From assembly GCA_013364255.1 (NCBI GenBank), contig CP054936.1, positions 7,024,353 to 7,088,352 of the forward strand: 64,000 nt of DNA. The letters are read 5' to 3'. This document shows, one piece after another, positions 63,522-64,000 of the stretch; position 1 is the stretch's first letter; every line of letters begins with the position of its first letter. The position numbers and the translations under genes were made by a program. Below the pieces are notes generated by a model, which ran no database searches, was not told where the DNA came from, and saw only the letters and a list, made by a program, of their open reading frames with translations. This DNA comes from Streptomyces seoulensis (GTDB taxonomy: Bacteria > Actinomycetota > Actinomycetes > Streptomycetales > Streptomycetaceae).

Positions 63522-63749
63522 CGCGTATCCCCTTCGGCGCGCGGCGGCTTCGCTGCCCGGCGGCAGCGATTCGAGGGCCGGCGGCAACAGAAGGGATGTT
63601 TGGTGCGTCCGTGGAGCGAGGCAAGCACCGCACGGCCGGTGTCGGCGCCAATGCGCCCGACGCGCCCCGCGTGAGCGCGCGCTCCGCCCGGAGCGCCCGC
63701 GCGCCCCCCACGTCGGCGGCCGTGGCGGCCGTGACCGGTCGGCGGCCGG

Positions 63750-64000
63750 TCACTCCCGCCAGGGCTGGTCGCGGTGGGTGAAGGCGGCCCGCAGTTCCGG
63801 TTCGCCGATCGCGCGGATGCCCCGGACGGCCACGGAGGCGAGGTACGACCGCTCGTCCCCGGCGCCGCCCTCGGCACGGTCCGCGCGCCGGGCCACTGTC
63901 CCGAGCAGCCGCTGCCCGGCGGGGGAGGCCCAGCGCGCGTGGGGGTGGATCTCGACGCGGGCTATGGCCAGGCAGCTCAGGGTGAGCGCGAGGGGCAGCG
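63750..64000 (-). CDS. Unrecognised protein, C-terminal fragment cut by the window edge
   Basis: The minus-strand frame is open from the window end to a TGA at 63750-63752 and encodes 82 residues (LPLALTLSCLAIARVEIHP ... GTVARRADRAEG ... RSYLASVAVRGIRAI ... FTHRDQPWRE). Codon use has the strong third-position GC of real genes here. The start lies beyond the window. I do not recognise the family. It is in the same orientation as the S33 peptidase but 229 bp upstream of it. Confidence 0.65.
   Translation of the reverse strand, partial: LPLALTLSCLAIARVEIHPHARWASPAGQRLLGTVARRADRAEGGAGDERSYLASVAVRGIRAIGEPELRAAFTHRDQPWRE

Overview
The window is a contiguous piece of a Streptomyces-type chromosome. 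It is very GC-rich, with strong third-position GC, frequent GTG starts, AGGAGG-type ribosome binding sites and long perfect terminator hairpins. It also carries operators known from Streptomyces: DasR dre sites, a CebR palindrome, DmdR-type iron boxes and Rok7B7-like boxes. From memory, the core order acnA ... ngcEFG-rok7B7-xylFGH-dxs ... fadB/fadA ... rnd ... hemE ... hemY/chdC matches the SCO5999-SCO604x region of S. coelicolor. The chitinase, the iron-regulated block and some other genes appear to be insertions or local variation. No tRNA, rRNA, IS element, CRISPR array or replication origin was seen.

Layout. 1-2.6 kb: aconitase, 5' end cut off by the window. 3.2-10.4 kb: two convergent, secreted GH92 alpha-mannosidase-family genes that share a 12-bp palindromic operator. 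The second has lost the family's general-acid Glu (Gln instead). 10.6-14.3 kb: ngcEFG (N-acetylglucosamine/chitobiose importer without its own ATPase) behind a DasR site. 14.4-19.3 kb: the ROK regulator rok7B7 and the xylFGH xylose importer. 19.5-25 kb: dxs, an amino-acid permease, an NYN-domain protein, a putative beta-propeller protein and a decayed LCP-family gene. 25.1-28.6 kb: the fadA-fadB beta-oxidation operon behind an 18-bp palindrome. 28.8-33.4 kb: a ribonuclease D-like gene, an orphan response regulator, a DUF3000 gene and hemE. 33.4-35.9 kb: a modular GH18 chitinase with two DasR-like sites.

36-54.2 kb is an iron-responsive block. It holds a secreted YncE-type propeller, a four-repeat membrane-anchored surface protein and a Fes-type siderophore esterase. 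These are followed by an operon for 2,3-dihydroxybenzoate synthesis and a one-module NRPS (C-A-PCP-TE), and by a siderophore binding protein, two FecCD permeases and an ATPase. The NRPS adenylation pocket reads DVWHFSLVDK, the serine code of EntF, so the expected product is enterobactin (cyclic tri-DHB-serine) rather than griseobactin. Four iron boxes flank these genes.

54.3-64 kb returns to ordinary chromosome: a lone FAD-binding subunit, a rhomboid protease, a 17-bp minisatellite, a CoA-disulfide-reductase-like enzyme and a DUF4349 lipoprotein. It ends with the coproporphyrin-branch heme genes cgoX(hemY) and chdC, a secreted S33 peptidase, and a truncated unknown gene. Two themes link the genes. 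One is breakdown of polymers, plausibly fungal wall mannan and chitin, with uptake of the sugars. The other is iron capture next to heme-synthesis genes.
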